A DNA stretch of 64,000 nucleotides from Halomonas alkaliantarctica (GTDB lineage: Bacteria; Pseudomonadota; Gammaproteobacteria; Pseudomonadales; Halomonadaceae), in assembly GCF_029854215.1 (NCBI RefSeq), contig NZ_CP122961.1:1984001-2048000 (forward strand), written 5' to 3'. The stretch's first letter is position 1. Each line of letters starts with the position of its first letter. This document shows, piece by piece, positions 36,591-46,251 of the stretch. The notes under the pieces are model-generated. The model saw nothing but the letters and a program-made list of their open reading frames with translations, made no database searches and was not told where the DNA came from. Both the position numbers and the translations under genes were made by a program.

Positions 36591-36607
36591 ATTTTTGATA
36601 GTTAGGC

Positions 36608-37387
36608 ATGCAAATGCTGATCGATGCCCACTGCCATCTCGATTTTACCCAGTTCGATCATGATCGGGCCGGGGTGTTTGAGGCTGCTAAGGCAGTGGGT
36701 GTTGCGCACTTTGTGGTGCCGGGTACGACCCGTTCGCGGTGGCAGCAGGTGCTGGCACTGGGGGAGCGGGTGGATACGTCAATATGTCTTGGCCTACATC
36801 CTTACTTTATCGATGAGCATCAAACGTCGGATATTACTGCGCTTGATCATTTGCTCGCTGAGCACCCAGAGGTGGTCGCAGTGGGGGAGTGCGGGATCGA
36901 TGGCCGCTTTACCGACACGCTTGAAGAGCAGAGGCACTACTTTGATGCTCAACTAAGGCTTGCGAAACAGCATTCACTGCCGGTAGTGGTGCACTGTGTC
37001 CACGCCAACGATAAAGTGGCTAAGCGCCTTCGCCAGCTCGCGCTTCCAAAGGCAGGGTTAATTCATGCCTTCTCGGGCTCCATCGAGCAAGCGACCAAGT
37101 TTCTTGACCTGGGGTTTAAGCTGGGGTTGGGCGGTGCAGTCACCTATGAGCGTGCCAAGCGGTTACGACGAACCGTTGAGGCACTGCCTGATGATGCTTT
37201 TGTGCTGGAAACCGATAGCCCCGATATGCCGCTTAGCGGTTATCAGGGCATGCGTAATGAGCCTTGTCGAGTTGCCGAGCTATGCAGCGTTGTGGCCGCA
37301 CTGCGCGGGCAAACAGGGAGGCAGGTCGCAGCTCAAAGTAGTGATACCGCCGCGACGCTGTTTGGCTTGCCTTTAACCAAGAAATAA
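36608..37387 (+). CDS. TatD-family metal-dependent hydrolase (YjjV-like)
   Basis: 259 residues, amidohydrolase fold. Metal ligands H8 and H10 (DAHCHLDF), the glutamate in VAVGECGID, VVVHCVHAND, HAFSGSIEQA and the C-terminal LETDSPDMPL are present. The pattern GLHPYF and the PDMPL-GYQG-RNEP end match E. coli YjjV better than TatD itself. TatD proteins act as 3'-5' exonucleases or deoxyribonucleases; YjjV activity is less defined. ATG 36608 or ATG 36614 could be used. Confidence 0.9.
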   Translation: MQMLIDAHCHLDFTQFDHDRAGVFEAAKAVGVAHFVVPGTTRSRWQQVLALGERVDTSICLGLHPYFIDEHQTSDITALDHLLAEHPEVVAVGECGIDGRFTDTLEEQRHYFDAQLRLAKQHSLPVVVHCVHANDKVAKRLRQLALPKAGLIHAFSGSIEQATKFLDLGFKLGLGGAVTYERAKRLRRTVEALPDDAFVLETDSPDMPLSGYQGMRNEPCRVAELCSVVAALRGQTGRQVAAQSSDTAATLFGLPLTKK

Positions 37388-37413
37388 CCCAGCAACGCTA
37401 ACCTAGAGCAAGC

Positions 37414-38385
37414 CTAGCCGTTAAGGTTAACCGCAAGCTGTTCCGGGTCAACGCGCTCAATCGCATAGGGTAATGGGAGAAGGGTCGCTGGCGCCCCATC
37501 TAAATAGAGCGGCATGGTTTCTTCGGCGACTTTAGTGCTCATGACTGCCAGCAATTCGACGCCGCCTTGATGATCAAACGCGCTGACCACCACTTCGCCT
37601 ACCGCCTTATCGTCACCATTAACCACGCTAGCACCCACCTCAGGCAGCGTTGTAGTCTCTACACTGATATGCATCAAACGCTTTTTCACCTGGCCACGGA
37701 AGTGCGCTCGGGCGACGACTTCCTGGCCTGTGTAACAGCCTTTTTTAAAGCTAATGCCGCCCAACGCTTCCCAGTTCAGCATTTGGGGCAGGAAGTGATC
37801 CTGCTGGGTATCGGTTAGCCATGCCAAACCGCTACGAATATCCTCAAGCTGCCAAGTGTTACGGCCCGCTTGGTCATCCTGTACCGACGCTAAATCGACC
37901 TTGCTGTCATTATCGAAACACAATAGCCAGCGGGGTGTCTCACCGGGGTAGCGGAGTACGCAGGCTTGGTCGTTGTTGGTATGAGTGCCCACTCGATCAG
38001 GCATATCCATACCCAACTGATCCGCCAGCGCTTGGGCCTCATCGCCGACTCCAATGAATATCAGGTCGCGTTGGGTGGTTAGCTCAGCGCGGTAAAAAGC
38101 GGCGAATTTTTTAAGATGATTCGCTAGGCTATCCAATAAGGTGTTACTGAGCAGCAGCCGATAGTGCTCATCGCCCAAGCGCATCAACTGGGCGTTGGCC
38201 AGCATGCGGCCCTTAGGCGTACAAAAACAGGTGAGCGGCGCAAAGTGCCCGTCGGCCAGGCTGACCTGGGCGCTGGTCTGGCCCTGAAGGAAATTTTCTG
38301 CATCCGCCCCCTTCACATCCAGCGCGGCTAAGTGGTTAAGGCGGACGCTGCCAAGGGCGGGGGTGCTAGCGGTAACGGTCGCCAT
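37414..38385 (-). CDS. ygfZ: Folate-binding tRNA-modifying/Fe-S protein YgfZ
   Basis: 323 residues, structurally related to GcvT. The family motif K215-G-C-Y-x-G-Q-E222 with the functionally essential C217 is present, preceded by FLPQMLNWEALG. YgfZ binds tetrahydrofolate and supports Fe-S enzymes, notably MiaB-dependent tRNA thiomethylation, under oxidative stress. GCAGGAG precedes ATG 38385. It is convergent with the TatD gene and divergent from the HMA-like/osmC pair. Confidence 0.93.
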   Translation of the reverse strand: MATVTASTPALGSVRLNHLAALDVKGADAENFLQGQTSAQVSLADGHFAPLTCFCTPKGRMLANAQLMRLGDEHYRLLLSNTLLDSLANHLKKFAAFYRAELTTQRDLIFIGVGDEAQALADQLGMDMPDRVGTHTNNDQACVLRYPGETPRWLLCFDNDSKVDLASVQDDQAGRNTWQLEDIRSGLAWLTDTQQDHFLPQMLNWEALGGISFKKGCYTGQEVVARAHFRGQVKKRLMHISVETTTLPEVGASVVNGDDKAVGEVVVSAFDHQGGVELLAVMSTKVAEETMPLYLDGAPATLLPLPYAIERVDPEQLAVNLNG

Positions 38386-38562
38386 AAAAACTCCTGCAAA
38401 AGTGGGAAAGCGTTCGATAGTGATGTATTCAATACGAAAAGGTAAATAGTGCCTTCACAGCTATTAGGTGCGGGCAGTCGGCACTGATTGCAAGGCACCA
38501 TTAGCGTGCTAGACTCTTTCTCTTGTATCAGTTTTGCACAGGTCAACAGGTAGGAAAACGCT

Positions 38563-38760
38563 ATGGCGCAGCAGTCGTTAACATTTCAGGGTGTTAAATC
38601 GGTCGATCAGGTGAACAAAATCACCACGGCGCTCATGATGCTTGATGGGGTTGATAGTGCCGAAGTGGGGCGCCATGGCGCCGATGTGGACGGTCGAGCA
38701 AAACGCGAGACGCTGATTAATGCCATTGAAAAACTCAAGCTAGGCGTAAAGGTATCCTAA
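38563..38760 (+). CDS. HMA-like small protein lacking the CxxC motif
   Basis: 65 residues with the alternation of a heavy-metal-associated (ferredoxin-like) domain: LTFQGVKSVDQVNKITTAL, then DGVDSAEVGRHGADVDG and ETLINAIEKLKLGVKVS, which reads as strand-helix-strand-strand-helix-strand. The metal-binding CxxC expected after the first strand is absent; there is no cysteine at all, so copper or zinc transfer by the usual mechanism is excluded. AGGAAAA precedes ATG 38563. Its TAA overlaps the ATG of the OsmC gene, so the two are translationally coupled. Confidence 0.65.
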   Translation: MAQQSLTFQGVKSVDQVNKITTALMMLDGVDSAEVGRHGADVDGRAKRETLINAIEKLKLGVKVS

Positions 38761-39167
38761 TGCATCCTCCCATTACCGTGATCAGTGAACGCAACCATGT
38801 CTTTAGGCAGCGAGTTGAAGTCAATGGCTTGGAAGATCTATACGCCGATGTGCCACCGATAGTCGGTGGCGAGGGCAGCGCCCCTGATCCCCACGACTAT
38901 TTCGATATCGCCCTGGGTACCTGCAAAGCGATTACCGTGCAGATGTACGCCAAGCGGAAAGAGTGGCCGCTTGAGGGTATTACCGTCACCGTGCAGCGGG
39001 ACGATAGTCAGGAAAAAAAGGGCATCTACAAGCTAGACGTAGCATTAACGCTACACGGTATTGATGACCCGGAGCAGCGCGCCCGGCTGGAAGATATTAG
39101 CCACCGCTGCCCCATTCAGCGTTTGATGACCCAGTCCACTGTCGAGATCGCCACGCGGTTAGTTTAA
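38760..39167 (+). CDS. OsmC-family peroxiredoxin-like protein
   Basis: 135 residues. The two redox cysteines of the OsmC/Ohr fold are present: C55 in [10 protein letters not shown] and C117 in [10 protein letters not shown]. OsmC proteins reduce organic or fatty-acid peroxides, though many members have unknown substrates. The ATG (38760-38762) overlaps the stop of the HMA-like gene. uvrB begins 22 bases later, so stress defence and repair genes are adjacent, perhaps with a shared message. Confidence 0.9.
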   Translation: MHPPITVISERNHVFRQRVEVNGLEDLYADVPPIVGGEGSAPDPHDYFDIALGTCKAITVQMYAKRKEWPLEGITVTVQRDDSQEKKGIYKLDVALTLHGIDDPEQRARLEDISHRCPIQRLMTQSTVEIATRLV

Positions 39168-39189
39168 ATTCTCTTGTTTAGGAGCACCG

Positions 39190-41214
39190 ATGAGCAAAGC
39201 CTTTCGATTGCAGTCAAAATTTCAGCCTGCTGGCGACCAGCCTGCCGCCATCAAGGGGCTGATTAGTGGCCTGGAATCTGGGCTTGCCCACCAAACGCTG
39301 CTTGGCGTGACCGGGTCGGGCAAAACCTTCACCATGGCCAATGTGGTGGAACAGCAGCAGCGCCCGACCATCGTGATGGCGCCGAACAAGACGCTTGCGG
39401 CCCAGCTATACGGCGAATTCAAGGCATTCTTCCCGGATAACGCCGTAGAGTATTTCGTCTCCTACTACGACTACTACCAGCCGGAAGCCTATGTGCCTTC
39501 CTCGGATACCTTTATCGAGAAAGATGCCTCGATAAACGACCATATTGAGCAGATGCGGCTTTCGGCCACCAAGGCACTGCTAGAACGCCGTGACGCGCTG
39601 ATTGTGGTGTCAGTTTCGGCGATTTATGGCCTGGGTGACCCCGACCAATACCTGAAAATGCGTCTCCACTTTACCCGCGGTGAGCTCATTGATCAGCGCG
39701 CTTTCCTGCGGCGTTTGGCGGAGCTTCAGTACACCCGCAATGATATGGATTTCCGCCGCGGTACTTACCGGGTGCGCGGCGATGTGATCGATATCTTCCC
39801 CGCCGACTCTGACGAGGAGGCGGTGAGGGTAGAGCTGTTTGACAGCGAAATTGACACTATTCGATTGTTTGATCCGCTCACGGGTGCTGTTCGTGGGGAG
39901 GTGCCACGGATGACCATCTACCCCAAATCACACTACGTCACTCCGCGGGAAACTATCCTGGGTGCCATTGATGCCATTAAAGAGGAGCTCAAAGAGCGTC
40001 TGGAGTGGATGCGTAAGCATGAACGGCTGGTAGAAGCGCAGCGTCTTGAGCAGCGCACCCTTTACGATATTGAGATGATGCTGGAGCTGGGTTACTGCAA
40101 CGGTATCGAAAACTACTCCCGATACCTCTCTGGGCGTGCCCCGGGCGAGCCGCCGCCGACGTTCTTTGATTACCTGCCCGATGACGCGCTGCTATTTATC
40201 GACGAGTCCCACGTCAGCGTGCCCCAGGTAGGTGGCATGTACAAAGGCGACCGCTCGCGTAAAGAGACCCTGGTCGAGTATGGCTTCCGGCTGCCCTCTG
40301 CGTTGGATAACCGGCCAATGAAGTTTGAAGAGTGGGAGGCCATTTCCCCACAAACGATCTTTGTTTCCGCCACCCCGGGTCGCTATGAGGGTGAACACGC
40401 CAGCCAGACCGTTGAGCAGGTGGTGCGTCCCACCGGGCTGCTGGATCCTGAAATCGAAGTGCGCCCGGCCAGTACCCAGGTCGACGATCTGCTTTCGGAA
40501 ATTGGCCTGCGCACCGCAGTAGGTGAGCGGGTGCTGGTGACCACGCTAACCAAGCGTATGGCGGAAGACCTGACTGAGTATTTTGACGAGCACGGCATTC
40601 GAGTGCGCTATTTACATTCGGATATCGACACCGTCGAGCGGGTTGAGATTATTCGCGACTTACGCCTGGGCAAGTTTGATGTGTTGGTGGGCATCAACCT
40701 GCTACGCGAAGGCCTGGATATTCCTGAAGTGTCGTTGGTGGCAATTCTCGACGCCGATAAAGAAGGCTTTCTGCGTGCCGAGCGCTCGCTGATACAGACC
40801 ATTGGCCGCGCTGCCCGTAACGCCCACGGTAAGGCGATTCTTTACGGTGATCGGATTACTGACTCGATGCGCAAGGCGATCGACGAAACCGAGCGTCGCC
40901 GCGCCAAGCAGACCGAGCACAACCTAGAACACGGTATTACCCCCACAACGGTTACCCGCTCGGTGGCCGATATTCTTGAAGCTGCCCAGGCGCCTGGCAA
41001 GAAGAGCAGTCGCCGCCGTGGTAATGAGCGCAAGGTGGCGGAAAGCGTCGCCGAGTATGATGTCACCACCATGAGCAAGCAAGACCTGCTGGGCGCCATC
41101 AGCAAGCTCGAAGACGCCATGTTTGAGGCAGCGCAAAATCTTGAGTTCGAAGAGGCGGCGCGGCTTCGCGACCAACTCCATCAAATGAAAGACAAACAGC
41201 TGGCGCTGGGCTAG
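39190..41214 (+). CDS. uvrB: Excinuclease ABC subunit B
   Basis: DNA damage-recognition helicase-like subunit of nucleotide excision repair. 674 residues, complete. Walker A GVTGSGKT (39-46), the beta-hairpin region [28 protein letters not shown], the helicase motifs [16 protein letters not shown] and [16 protein letters not shown], and the C-terminal UVR motif [20 protein letters not shown] are all intact. AGGAGCACCG precedes ATG 39190. The nei gene begins four bases after its stop. Confidence 0.98.
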   Translation: MSKAFRLQSKFQPAGDQPAAIKGLISGLESGLAHQTLLGVTGSGKTFTMANVVEQQQRPTIVMAPNKTLAAQLYGEFKAFFPDNAVEYFVSYYDYYQPEAYVPSSDTFIEKDASINDHIEQMRLSATKALLERRDALIVVSVSAIYGLGDPDQYLKMRLHFTRGELIDQRAFLRRLAELQYTRNDMDFRRGTYRVRGDVIDIFPADSDEEAVRVELFDSEIDTIRLFDPLTGAVRGEVPRMTIYPKSHYVTPRETILGAIDAIKEELKERLEWMRKHERLVEAQRLEQRTLYDIEMMLELGYCNGIENYSRYLSGRAPGEPPPTFFDYLPDDALLFIDESHVSVPQVGGMYKGDRSRKETLVEYGFRLPSALDNRPMKFEEWEAISPQTIFVSATPGRYEGEHASQTVEQVVRPTGLLDPEIEVRPASTQVDDLLSEIGLRTAVGERVLVTTLTKRMAEDLTEYFDEHGIRVRYLHSDIDTVERVEIIRDLRLGKFDVLVGINLLREGLDIPEVSLVAILDADKEGFLRAERSLIQTIGRAARNAHGKAILYGDRITDSMRKAIDETERRRAKQTEHNLEHGITPTTVTRSVADILEAAQAPGKKSSRRRGNERKVAESVAEYDVTTMSKQDLLGAISKLEDAMFEAAQNLEFEEAARLRDQLHQMKDKQLALG

Positions 41215-41218
41215 CAGT

Positions 41219-42040
41219 ATGCCGGAAGGCCCAGAAATTCGCCGCGCAGCGGATCGTATTGAGCAGCAGATAGGCGGGCGGGTGATCGACGATGCCTGGT
41301 TCGCCTTTCCAGAACTTGCCGAGCAGGCAGCCTCATTTATGGGTGTTCGGGTCGCCCGAGTAGATACCTGGGGCAAAGCAATGCTGATCCGGTTTGCCGA
41401 TCAGCGCGTGCTTTACTCCCACAATCAACTCTATGGTGTTTGGAAGCTGCATAGTGAGGATAAGCCCCCAAACACCAAGCGTGCGCTGCGGGTTCGGTTG
41501 AGCGCAGAAGGGCGCTGCGCCAGTCTCTATAGCGCCTCCGATATTTCCCTCTGGCAGGCAGAAAATCTCTCCGAACATCCTTTCTTAGCTCGCTTGGGCC
41601 CTGATTTATTGAGTCAAGACGTGGCTCCCTCGGATGTGCAGCAACGGCTGAATTTAAAGCAGTTTCATAAACGCAGCTTAGGAGCGCTGCTGCTCGATCA
41701 GGGGTTGGTCGCTGGCCTGGGCAACTATTTGCGCTCTGAAATCCTGTTTTTTTCCCAGCTTCCGCCAAGCGCTCGACCGGTGGATTTAACCCCAGAGCAG
41801 CAGCAAACCCTGGCTGACTGCATCATTGACGTTACCCGGCAGGCCTATCAAGCCGCAGGCGTTACTAATCGTGAGGCCTGGATTGCGCAGGCCAAAGCAG
41901 CGGGTGAGCCGCGCAGGCAGTGGCGTTTTGCGGTTTTCGAGCGGGCAGGGCTTGAATGCCATCGCTGTGGAGTGGTGGTGGAGCGCAAGATGGTTGGGTC
42001 GCGCAGGCTCTATTGTTGCCCACATTGCCAGTCGGCGTGA
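41219..42040 (+). CDS. nei: Endonuclease VIII (Nei), DNA glycosylase/AP lyase
   Basis: Fpg/Nei-family enzyme removing oxidised pyrimidines. 273 residues. The N-terminal catalytic MPEGPEIRRAADRIE (Pro2, Glu3) has the Nei-type spacing, and the helix-two-turn-helix region has LDQGLVAGLGNYLRSEILF. The C-terminal zinc finger is C247-x2-C250-x16-C267-x2-C270. It starts four bases after uvrB, so two DNA-repair genes share a message. Confidence 0.93.
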   Translation: MPEGPEIRRAADRIEQQIGGRVIDDAWFAFPELAEQAASFMGVRVARVDTWGKAMLIRFADQRVLYSHNQLYGVWKLHSEDKPPNTKRALRVRLSAEGRCASLYSASDISLWQAENLSEHPFLARLGPDLLSQDVAPSDVQQRLNLKQFHKRSLGALLLDQGLVAGLGNYLRSEILFFSQLPPSARPVDLTPEQQQTLADCIIDVTRQAYQAAGVTNREAWIAQAKAAGEPRRQWRFAVFERAGLECHRCGVVVERKMVGSRRLYCCPHCQSA

Positions 42041-42229
42041 GTAGAGTTTATACCGTTATCTTGCTTAAAAATACCATCGAATAAAGCTCTGACCTTAGTG
42101 TTCAGATAGGCGCCAGGGATTGCTGCCGCGTAAGGGCCAATACGGTATACTGGTAGCACGCTAAGACGGCACTCCCGCGGGCGCGGAAGAAAGCCGCAGA
42201 CTAGACGATAACCTAGGAGCTATTAGTCC

Positions 42230-43735
42230 ATGACCGTGATTCGCCAGGACGACGTTATTCAAAGCGTTGCCGATGCTCTGCAGTACATCTCTTACTACCA
42301 TCCCAAAGATTTCATCGACGCCATGGCTGCTGCCTACGAGCGCGAAGAGAACCCCGCCGCCAAAGACGCCATCGCTCAGATTTTGATTAACTCGCGCATG
42401 TGCGCCACCGGGCACCGTCCAATCTGTCAGGATACCGGCATCGTCACCGTGTTCGTTCACGTGGGCATGAACGTTACCTGGGAAGCGGACATGAGTCTGG
42501 ACGACATGATCAATGAAGGTGTTCGTCGCGCTTACTTGCTGCCCGATAATATCCTGCGCGCCTCGGTGCTGGCAGATCCTGACGGCAAGCGAGCCAACAC
42601 CAAAGACAACACCCCGGCGATTATTCACCACTCGATTGTCCCCGGTGATACGGTCGATATTCACGTGGCAGCGAAGGGCGGCGGTAGCGAAGCAAAATCC
42701 AAGTTTGCCATGCTGAACCCCTCTGACAGCGTGGTTGATTGGGTGATGGAGCAACTCCCGAAGATGGGCGCTGGCTGGTGTCCGCCCGGTATGCTGGGAA
42801 TTGGTATTGGCGGCACAGCCGAAAAGGCCATGCTGATTGCCAAAGAGGCGCTACTCGATCCCATCGATATTCAGGATCTGCAGGCTCGCGGGCCCAGCAA
42901 TCGTGCCGAAGAGATACGTTTAGAGCTGTTTGACAAGGTCAACAAGAGCGGTATCGGTGCCCAGGGGTTGGGCGGCTTAACCACCGTGCTGGATATTAAA
43001 GTCAAAGACTATCCAACCCATGCCGCCAACAAGCCCGTCGCGATTATTCCCAACTGCGCAGCGACCCGCCATGCCCACTTTACTCTGGACGGTTCTGGCC
43101 CCGCAGCACTAAAAGCGCCGAAGATTGAGGACTGGCCGGAAATCACTCGCGAGGCGGGCGAGAACGTCAAACGTGTCAACCTTGATACAGTGACGCCCGC
43201 TGAAGTCAAAACCTGGCAGCCCGGCGATACGCTGCTATTGAACGGTAAGCTGCTCACGGGCCGTGACGCTGCTCATAAGCGCATGGTCGATATGCTGGCC
43301 AAAGGCGAGCCGCTGCCGGTGGATATGAAAGGGCGCTTTATCTACTACGTCGGTCCGGTTGATCCCATTGGTGACGAAGTCGTGGGCCCCGCTGGACCAA
43401 CCACCGCTACGCGAATGGATAAATTCACCCGCACTATGCTGGAAGAGACTGGCCTGCTGGGTATGGTCGGCAAAGCAGAGCGTGGCCAAGCCGCTATTGA
43501 TGCTATCCGTGACAATGAAGCAGTGTACTTAATGGCGGTCGGTGGGTCGGCATATCTGGTCGCTCAAGCGATTAAAAAATCGCGGGTAGTGGGCTTCGAA
43601 GACTTAGGCATGGAAGCAATCTATGAATTTGAGGTTGAAGATATGCCGGTGACCGTAGCCGTTGATAGCCTGGGCACATCGGTACATCAAACTGGGCCTG
43701 CGAAGTGGAAAGAGATTATTGCCCAGTCGGCGTAA
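42230..43735 (+). CDS. Class I (iron-sulfur) fumarate hydratase
   Basis: Oxygen-sensitive 4Fe-4S fumarase interconverting fumarate and malate. 501 residues, the single-chain FumA/FumB form. Candidate cluster cysteines are C66 (RPICQDTG), the cysteine in GWCPPGM and that in PNCAATRHAHF. GGGSEAKSKFAMLNPSD and DPIGDEVVGPAGPTTATRMD are also class I signatures. GGAGC lies before ATG 42230; the 189-base gap upstream has TATACT (42146-42151) as a possible -10. A terminator follows, so the gene is monocistronic. Confidence 0.93.
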   Translation: MTVIRQDDVIQSVADALQYISYYHPKDFIDAMAAAYEREENPAAKDAIAQILINSRMCATGHRPICQDTGIVTVFVHVGMNVTWEADMSLDDMINEGVRRAYLLPDNILRASVLADPDGKRANTKDNTPAIIHHSIVPGDTVDIHVAAKGGGSEAKSKFAMLNPSDSVVDWVMEQLPKMGAGWCPPGMLGIGIGGTAEKAMLIAKEALLDPIDIQDLQARGPSNRAEEIRLELFDKVNKSGIGAQGLGGLTTVLDIKVKDYPTHAANKPVAIIPNCAATRHAHFTLDGSGPAALKAPKIEDWPEITREAGENVKRVNLDTVTPAEVKTWQPGDTLLLNGKLLTGRDAAHKRMVDMLAKGEPLPVDMKGRFIYYVGPVDPIGDEVVGPAGPTTATRMDKFTRTMLEETGLLGMVGKAERGQAAIDAIRDNEAVYLMAVGGSAYLVAQAIKKSRVVGFEDLGMEAIYEFEVEDMPVTVAVDSLGTSVHQTGPAKWKEIIAQSA

Positions 43736-43772
43736 TGGAGTGGTAAGGTTGATTAGGCTTTAGACGCATAAG

Positions 43773-43802
43773 GGCCTCGCTGACGGCGAGGCCTTGTTCT
43801 TT
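43773..43802 (+). terminator. Terminator of the fumarase gene
   Basis: GGCCTCGC (43773-43780) pairs with GCGAGGCC (43786-43793) around a five-base loop, followed by TTGTTCTTT. Confidence 0.8.
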
Positions 43803-43827
43803 GTGAGGGCTTTCTAAGGACGTGGCT

Positions 43828-45249
43828 ATGACCTCCTGGTTGCTAGGGACCAGCATCTTACTGATACATCTGCTCGGCATCGTTTCAGCCATTATGGCGC
43901 TGATGTCCAGTCGCACCTCCCAGGGTGCCGTGGCATGGATCATCTCGCTGCTGACGTTCCCTTATGTGGCGCTTCCCGCTTACTGGTTTTTCGGGCGGCC
44001 AAGGTTTTATGGTTATGTGTCTGCCCGCGGTCAGCGAGACACCGTGCTACGCCGGGTTCTAGTGCGCTACCGGGCTAATGTGCAGCCCTATGTTGCACCC
44101 TCTAGTAACGCGGATATTCAGGCTGTCGAGCAGCTTGCCATGATGCCGCTAACCCATGGCAATCAAGCCACACTGCTGATTGACGGGCCAGCAACGTTTG
44201 AAAGCCTGTTTGACGGTATTGACCGTGCTGAACAGTATGTCTTGTTGCAGTTTTTCATTGTTCGCAACGACGCCCTTGGCCAACGTTTGAAGCACCATTT
44301 ACAGCGTGCTGCCCAGCGCGGCGTGCGGGTCTATTTTCTTTACGATGAAGTAGGCAGTCGCAAGTTAGCCGGTAGCTACCTCAATGATTTAATCAGCGAT
44401 GGGGTGGCCGTGAGTGCCTTTCGTTCATCGAGAGGCTTTAAACACCGTTTTCAGCTTAACTTCCGCAATCATCGTAAAGTCACGGTGATTGATGGCAAGG
44501 AGGGCTGGATAGGGGGCTTTAATGTCGGGGTCGAATATCTCGGCGAGAATCCACGGCACGGGCCATGGCGGGACACCCATCTCAAGCTTGAAGGGCCCAG
44601 CGTGCTAGGCTTGCAGGAGGCATTTTGGGAGGATTGGCACTGGGCGACGGATGAAGTGATTAGCCTGAACTGGATGGCCGACATGTCTTCCTCTGCCACC
44701 GACCACCATGTGGTGATCGTGCCTTCTGGGCCCGCCGATCGTCAGGACACCGCCAGCCTGCTCGTTCAGCAGGTCATTCATAGTGCCAAGCAGCGGCTGT
44801 GGGTGACAAGCCCCTATTTCGTTCCTGATCAGGGAGTCCAAGATGCACTACGGCTTGCGGCGATGCGCGGCGTCGATGTTCGGGTAATGATTCCGGAGCG
44901 TCCCGACCACCTGCTAGTTTTCCTATCGGCATTCTCATTCCTTCCTGATATGTTAAGAGCCGGTGTTAAAATATACCGTTATCTTCCTGGTTTTTTACAT
45001 CAAAAAGTCATGCTGGTAGATAGCGAAGCTGCCACGGTAGGGACAGTTAACTTGGATAACCGCTCGTTTCGGTTAAATTTTGAGATTACTGCCTTTATTC
45101 CAAGTCGCGATTTTGCTACCTGCGTCGAAGCGATGCTGGAAAACGACTTTGCCCACTGCCGTCGTGTCACCATCGATGAGATTAACCAGCGCCCGGTGTG
45201 GATGAAAGTCATTTCGCGGGCAGCTTATTTAATGGCCCCTGTTCAATAG
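43828..45249 (+). CDS. cls: Cardiolipin synthase (phospholipase D family)
   Basis: Condenses two phosphatidylglycerols to cardiolipin and glycerol at the inner membrane. 473 residues. Two N-terminal transmembrane helices (about 4-24 and 34-56) precede two HKD motifs: H215-x-K217-x4-D222 (NHRKVTVIDG) and H391-x-K393-x4-D398 (LHQKVMLVDS), each with the downstream Gly-Asn/Glu pattern. Length fits ClsA. ATG 43828 is correctly spaced from AAGGACG; the GTG at 43822 is too close to it. Confidence 0.93.
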   Translation: MTSWLLGTSILLIHLLGIVSAIMALMSSRTSQGAVAWIISLLTFPYVALPAYWFFGRPRFYGYVSARGQRDTVLRRVLVRYRANVQPYVAPSSNADIQAVEQLAMMPLTHGNQATLLIDGPATFESLFDGIDRAEQYVLLQFFIVRNDALGQRLKHHLQRAAQRGVRVYFLYDEVGSRKLAGSYLNDLISDGVAVSAFRSSRGFKHRFQLNFRNHRKVTVIDGKEGWIGGFNVGVEYLGENPRHGPWRDTHLKLEGPSVLGLQEAFWEDWHWATDEVISLNWMADMSSSATDHHVVIVPSGPADRQDTASLLVQQVIHSAKQRLWVTSPYFVPDQGVQDALRLAAMRGVDVRVMIPERPDHLLVFLSAFSFLPDMLRAGVKIYRYLPGFLHQKVMLVDSEAATVGTVNLDNRSFRLNFEITAFIPSRDFATCVEAMLENDFAHCRRVTIDEINQRPVWMKVISRAAYLMAPVQ

Positions 45250-45316
45250 ATAAGATACGTCAGCCTAAAAGGAAAACCGAGATGCTCGAACGCAGGGTGA
45301 CACAAGGAGTCATGGG

Positions 45317-46234
45317 GTGAATCTTGAAACAAAATGGCTGGAAGACTTTGTAGCGCTGGCGAATACGCGCAGCTTCTCTGCGTCAGCACGCCAGCGACAC
45401 GTAACCCAGCCAGCCTTTAGTCGCCGCATCCGCGCTTTGGAGCAGGCCGTTGATGTCACCTTGGTGGATCGTTCAACCACCCCCGTGGGGTTAACGCCAG
45501 AAGGGCAACTGTTTTTGGTCACTGCGCGCAATCTGGTCGAACAGTTAAACGAATCGCTAAGCCATTTGCGCGGTCTCTCTATCGCCAATGAAGCGCTGGA
45601 TATTGTCGCAGCACACTCCCTTGCATTGAGCTTTTATCCCCCATGGATCTCGCGCTTGCAGCAGGGTTTGGGCGAGTTGCCGACTCGCTTGGTGGCCATG
45701 AATGTGGGAGAAGCGATTCATGTACTGCGGGAGGGCAACTGCGATTTAATGCTCGCCTACTACGATCCCTTTGCGACAATGCAGCTGGATGCCGAGGTAT
45801 TTCCCTCATTTTCGATTGGAAAGGTCAATATGCTGCCCGTTTCGTTGCCAGACGAGCATGGGAAAGCAAAGTTTTCACTTCAGCACGACACCTCCATTCC
45901 CTATCTGTCTTATACCCAAGGGGCTTTCTTGGGCCGCAGTGTGCGTATGCTGCTGAAGAATGACCCGCTGCGTATGAAGCTGCGTACGGTATATGAAACG
46001 GCCATGGCCGAAGGCCTAAAGGGAATGGTGCTACAGGGCGTGGGGGTGGCGTGGATACCCGACTTTTGTATTCGTGAAGAGCTGAAAAGTGGCCGCTTGG
46101 TGAGGGCAGGTGACCAGAGCTGGGATATCCCTCTGGAAATCCGCTTATACCGCTGCTCGATGGTGCATAAGCCCGGCGTAGAGCGTTTGTGGCGGCAGAT
46201 GATGAAACTGCCGCGGGATTTCCTGCAAGCATAA
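45317..46234 (+). CDS. LysR-family regulator resembling HypT (hypochlorite-responsive)
   Basis: 305 residues. The N-terminal LETKWLEDFVALANTRSFS and VTQPAFSRRIRALEQA closely follow E. coli HypT (YjiE), and the effector domain shares IVAAHSLALSFYP, LREGNCDLMLAYYD and GVGVAWIPDF. HypT is activated by methionine oxidation under hypochlorite stress; whether this protein senses the same signal is inference. The start is GTG 45317, seven bases after AAGGAG. The ATG at 45312 opens only a two-codon frame (ATG GGG TGA) whose stop overlaps the GTG. Confidence 0.85.
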   Translation: MNLETKWLEDFVALANTRSFSASARQRHVTQPAFSRRIRALEQAVDVTLVDRSTTPVGLTPEGQLFLVTARNLVEQLNESLSHLRGLSIANEALDIVAAHSLALSFYPPWISRLQQGLGELPTRLVAMNVGEAIHVLREGNCDLMLAYYDPFATMQLDAEVFPSFSIGKVNMLPVSLPDEHGKAKFSLQHDTSIPYLSYTQGAFLGRSVRMLLKNDPLRMKLRTVYETAMAEGLKGMVLQGVGVAWIPDFCIREELKSGRLVRAGDQSWDIPLEIRLYRCSMVHKPGVERLWRQMMKLPRDFLQA

Positions 46235-46251
46235 CGCGCGTCAGTGAGCGT

